From Bacteroidota bacterium (GTDB lineage: Bacteria > Bacteroidota > Bacteroidia > UKL13-3), in contig CANHVU010000002.1 of the NCBI GenBank assembly GCA_947464275.1, positions 1 through 64,000 on the forward strand: a stretch of DNA of 64,000 nt, given 5' to 3'. Numbering within the stretch: position 1 is the first letter of the stretch; the number at the start of each line of letters is the position of its first letter. Of the stretch, positions 63,599 to 64,000 are shown piece after piece. The notes under the pieces were generated by a model. It was not told the origin of the DNA. It saw nothing but the letters and a program-made list of their open reading frames with translations, and did no database searches. The translations under genes and the position numbers were made by a program.

Positions 63599-64000
63599 AT
63601 GAAAAAATTTAGTTCAATAATTTTAATTGGCTTGTTAGTTATTTTCTCTTCTTGCAAAAAAACAGAATCAAATTGCAGCGGAAATGTGGAGATAAAAGGG
63701 AGTAATCACTTGGTTGATTTAAGTGTTTTAAAAACTGTTCCTCAAATGCTGGATAGTTTGGAAAAGTACCCCAATTTGCAGGCTGCAAGCATTATGGATG
63801 ATGAATATATGACTAGTTTAAGTTGTAACTATTTTTACAATAACTTAACAGTATTTGGTGCAAGTTACGAATTAACCAAAAGTAAAAAATTTGGCTATTT
63901 TGATTGTTATGATTACAGACCCAAAGTGACCCTTCCAAATAATTTGGCCCAAAATATTGATAATAAAAAAGCAATCGAAATAGCTAAAAAAGCAATTAAT
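63599..64000 (+). CDS. Lipoprotein, unknown (3' end outside window)
   Basis: The family is not recognised. The visible 134 codons begin MKKFSSIILIGLLVIFSSCK, a lipoprotein signal with the lipobox cysteine at residue 19. The mature part has KTVPQMLDSLEKYPNLQAAS and GYFDCYDYRPKV, with four cysteines in all after the signal-cleavage site including Cys26. It is open at the right edge. It lies 113 bases after the adaptor gene and may be a separate unit. Confidence 0.75.
   Translation, partial: MKKFSSIILIGLLVIFSSCKKTESNCSGNVEIKGSNHLVDLSVLKTVPQMLDSLEKYPNLQAASIMDDEYMTSLSCNYFYNNLTVFGASYELTKSKKFGYFDCYDYRPKVTLPNNLAQNIDNKKAIEIAKKAIN

Overview
The window is AT-rich DNA from a member of the phylum Bacteroidota. 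The evidence is consistent across the window. Five large secreted proteins end in a type IX secretion (T9SS, Por) sorting domain. Several genes are preceded by TAnnTTTG-type -7 promoter elements. SecA is the long form, and families largely typical of this phylum are present (DUF4286, OstA-like protein beside tilS, GIY-YIG remnants, RAYT/REP islands, DUF1800-DUF1501 pair). Genus or order cannot be read from the sequence alone. No tRNA, rRNA, CRISPR array, prophage or plasmid genes were seen; the segment looks chromosomal.

Layout. 1-5.1 kb: the 3' end of a glutaryl-CoA dehydrogenase gene, an array of palindromes holding a broken GIY-YIG gene, a bacilliredoxin, ahcY, tspO and an Omp85-type barrel. 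5.1-14 kb: two large T9SS cargo proteins on the minus strand (NHL propeller plus PKD; beta-propeller-like plus PKD), an orphan T9SS domain between them, then a REP-associated transposase inside a 166-bp direct repeat. 14-19.3 kb: an outer-membrane protein with lptB, a frameshifted Mpo1-like gene, gcvH and a glycosyltransferase. 19.3-25 kb: a minus-strand run (flippase, sugar nucleotidyltransferase, DUF4286, TPR protein, ruvC, small membrane protein). 25-30.4 kb: a plus-strand group (flippase-like protein, GT2 glycosyltransferase, small protein), then tilS divergent from an LptA/OstA-like gene. 30.5-39.3 kb: a single 2927-residue T9SS protein. 39.3-49.1 kb: housekeeping genes (truA, SPOR protein, deoC, secA, rpmA, rplU, an alpha/beta hydrolase, lon). 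49.2-53.3 kb: DUF1501, DUF1800 and a small T9SS protein in one operon. 53.3-58.6 kb: a 2Fe-2S thioredoxin-like protein, a MazG-type pyrophosphohydrolase, a secreted protein of unknown function, a broken second copy of the MazG gene, a FucP-like sugar transporter and a small secreted protein. 58.7-63.5 kb: a MacAB-like ABC operon (ATPase, two permeases, adaptor). A lipoprotein gene runs off the right edge.

Functionally much of the window concerns the envelope: lipopolysaccharide transport (LptB, OstA-like), glycan synthesis (three glycosyltransferase or nucleotidyltransferase genes and two flippase-like genes), surface secretion (SecA and the T9SS cargo) and efflux. The most notable features are the islands of repeats and gene debris between otherwise ordinary genes. 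They are a palindrome array around a decayed GIY-YIG gene, a RAYT in its REP repeats, a 10-bp tandem duplication that alone accounts for the frameshift in the Mpo1-like gene, a segmental duplication that copied mazG and its upstream region, and a possible Tat-plus-T9SS export signal pair on the DUF1501 protein. I found no convincing new defence system or other clearly undescribed multi-gene system.
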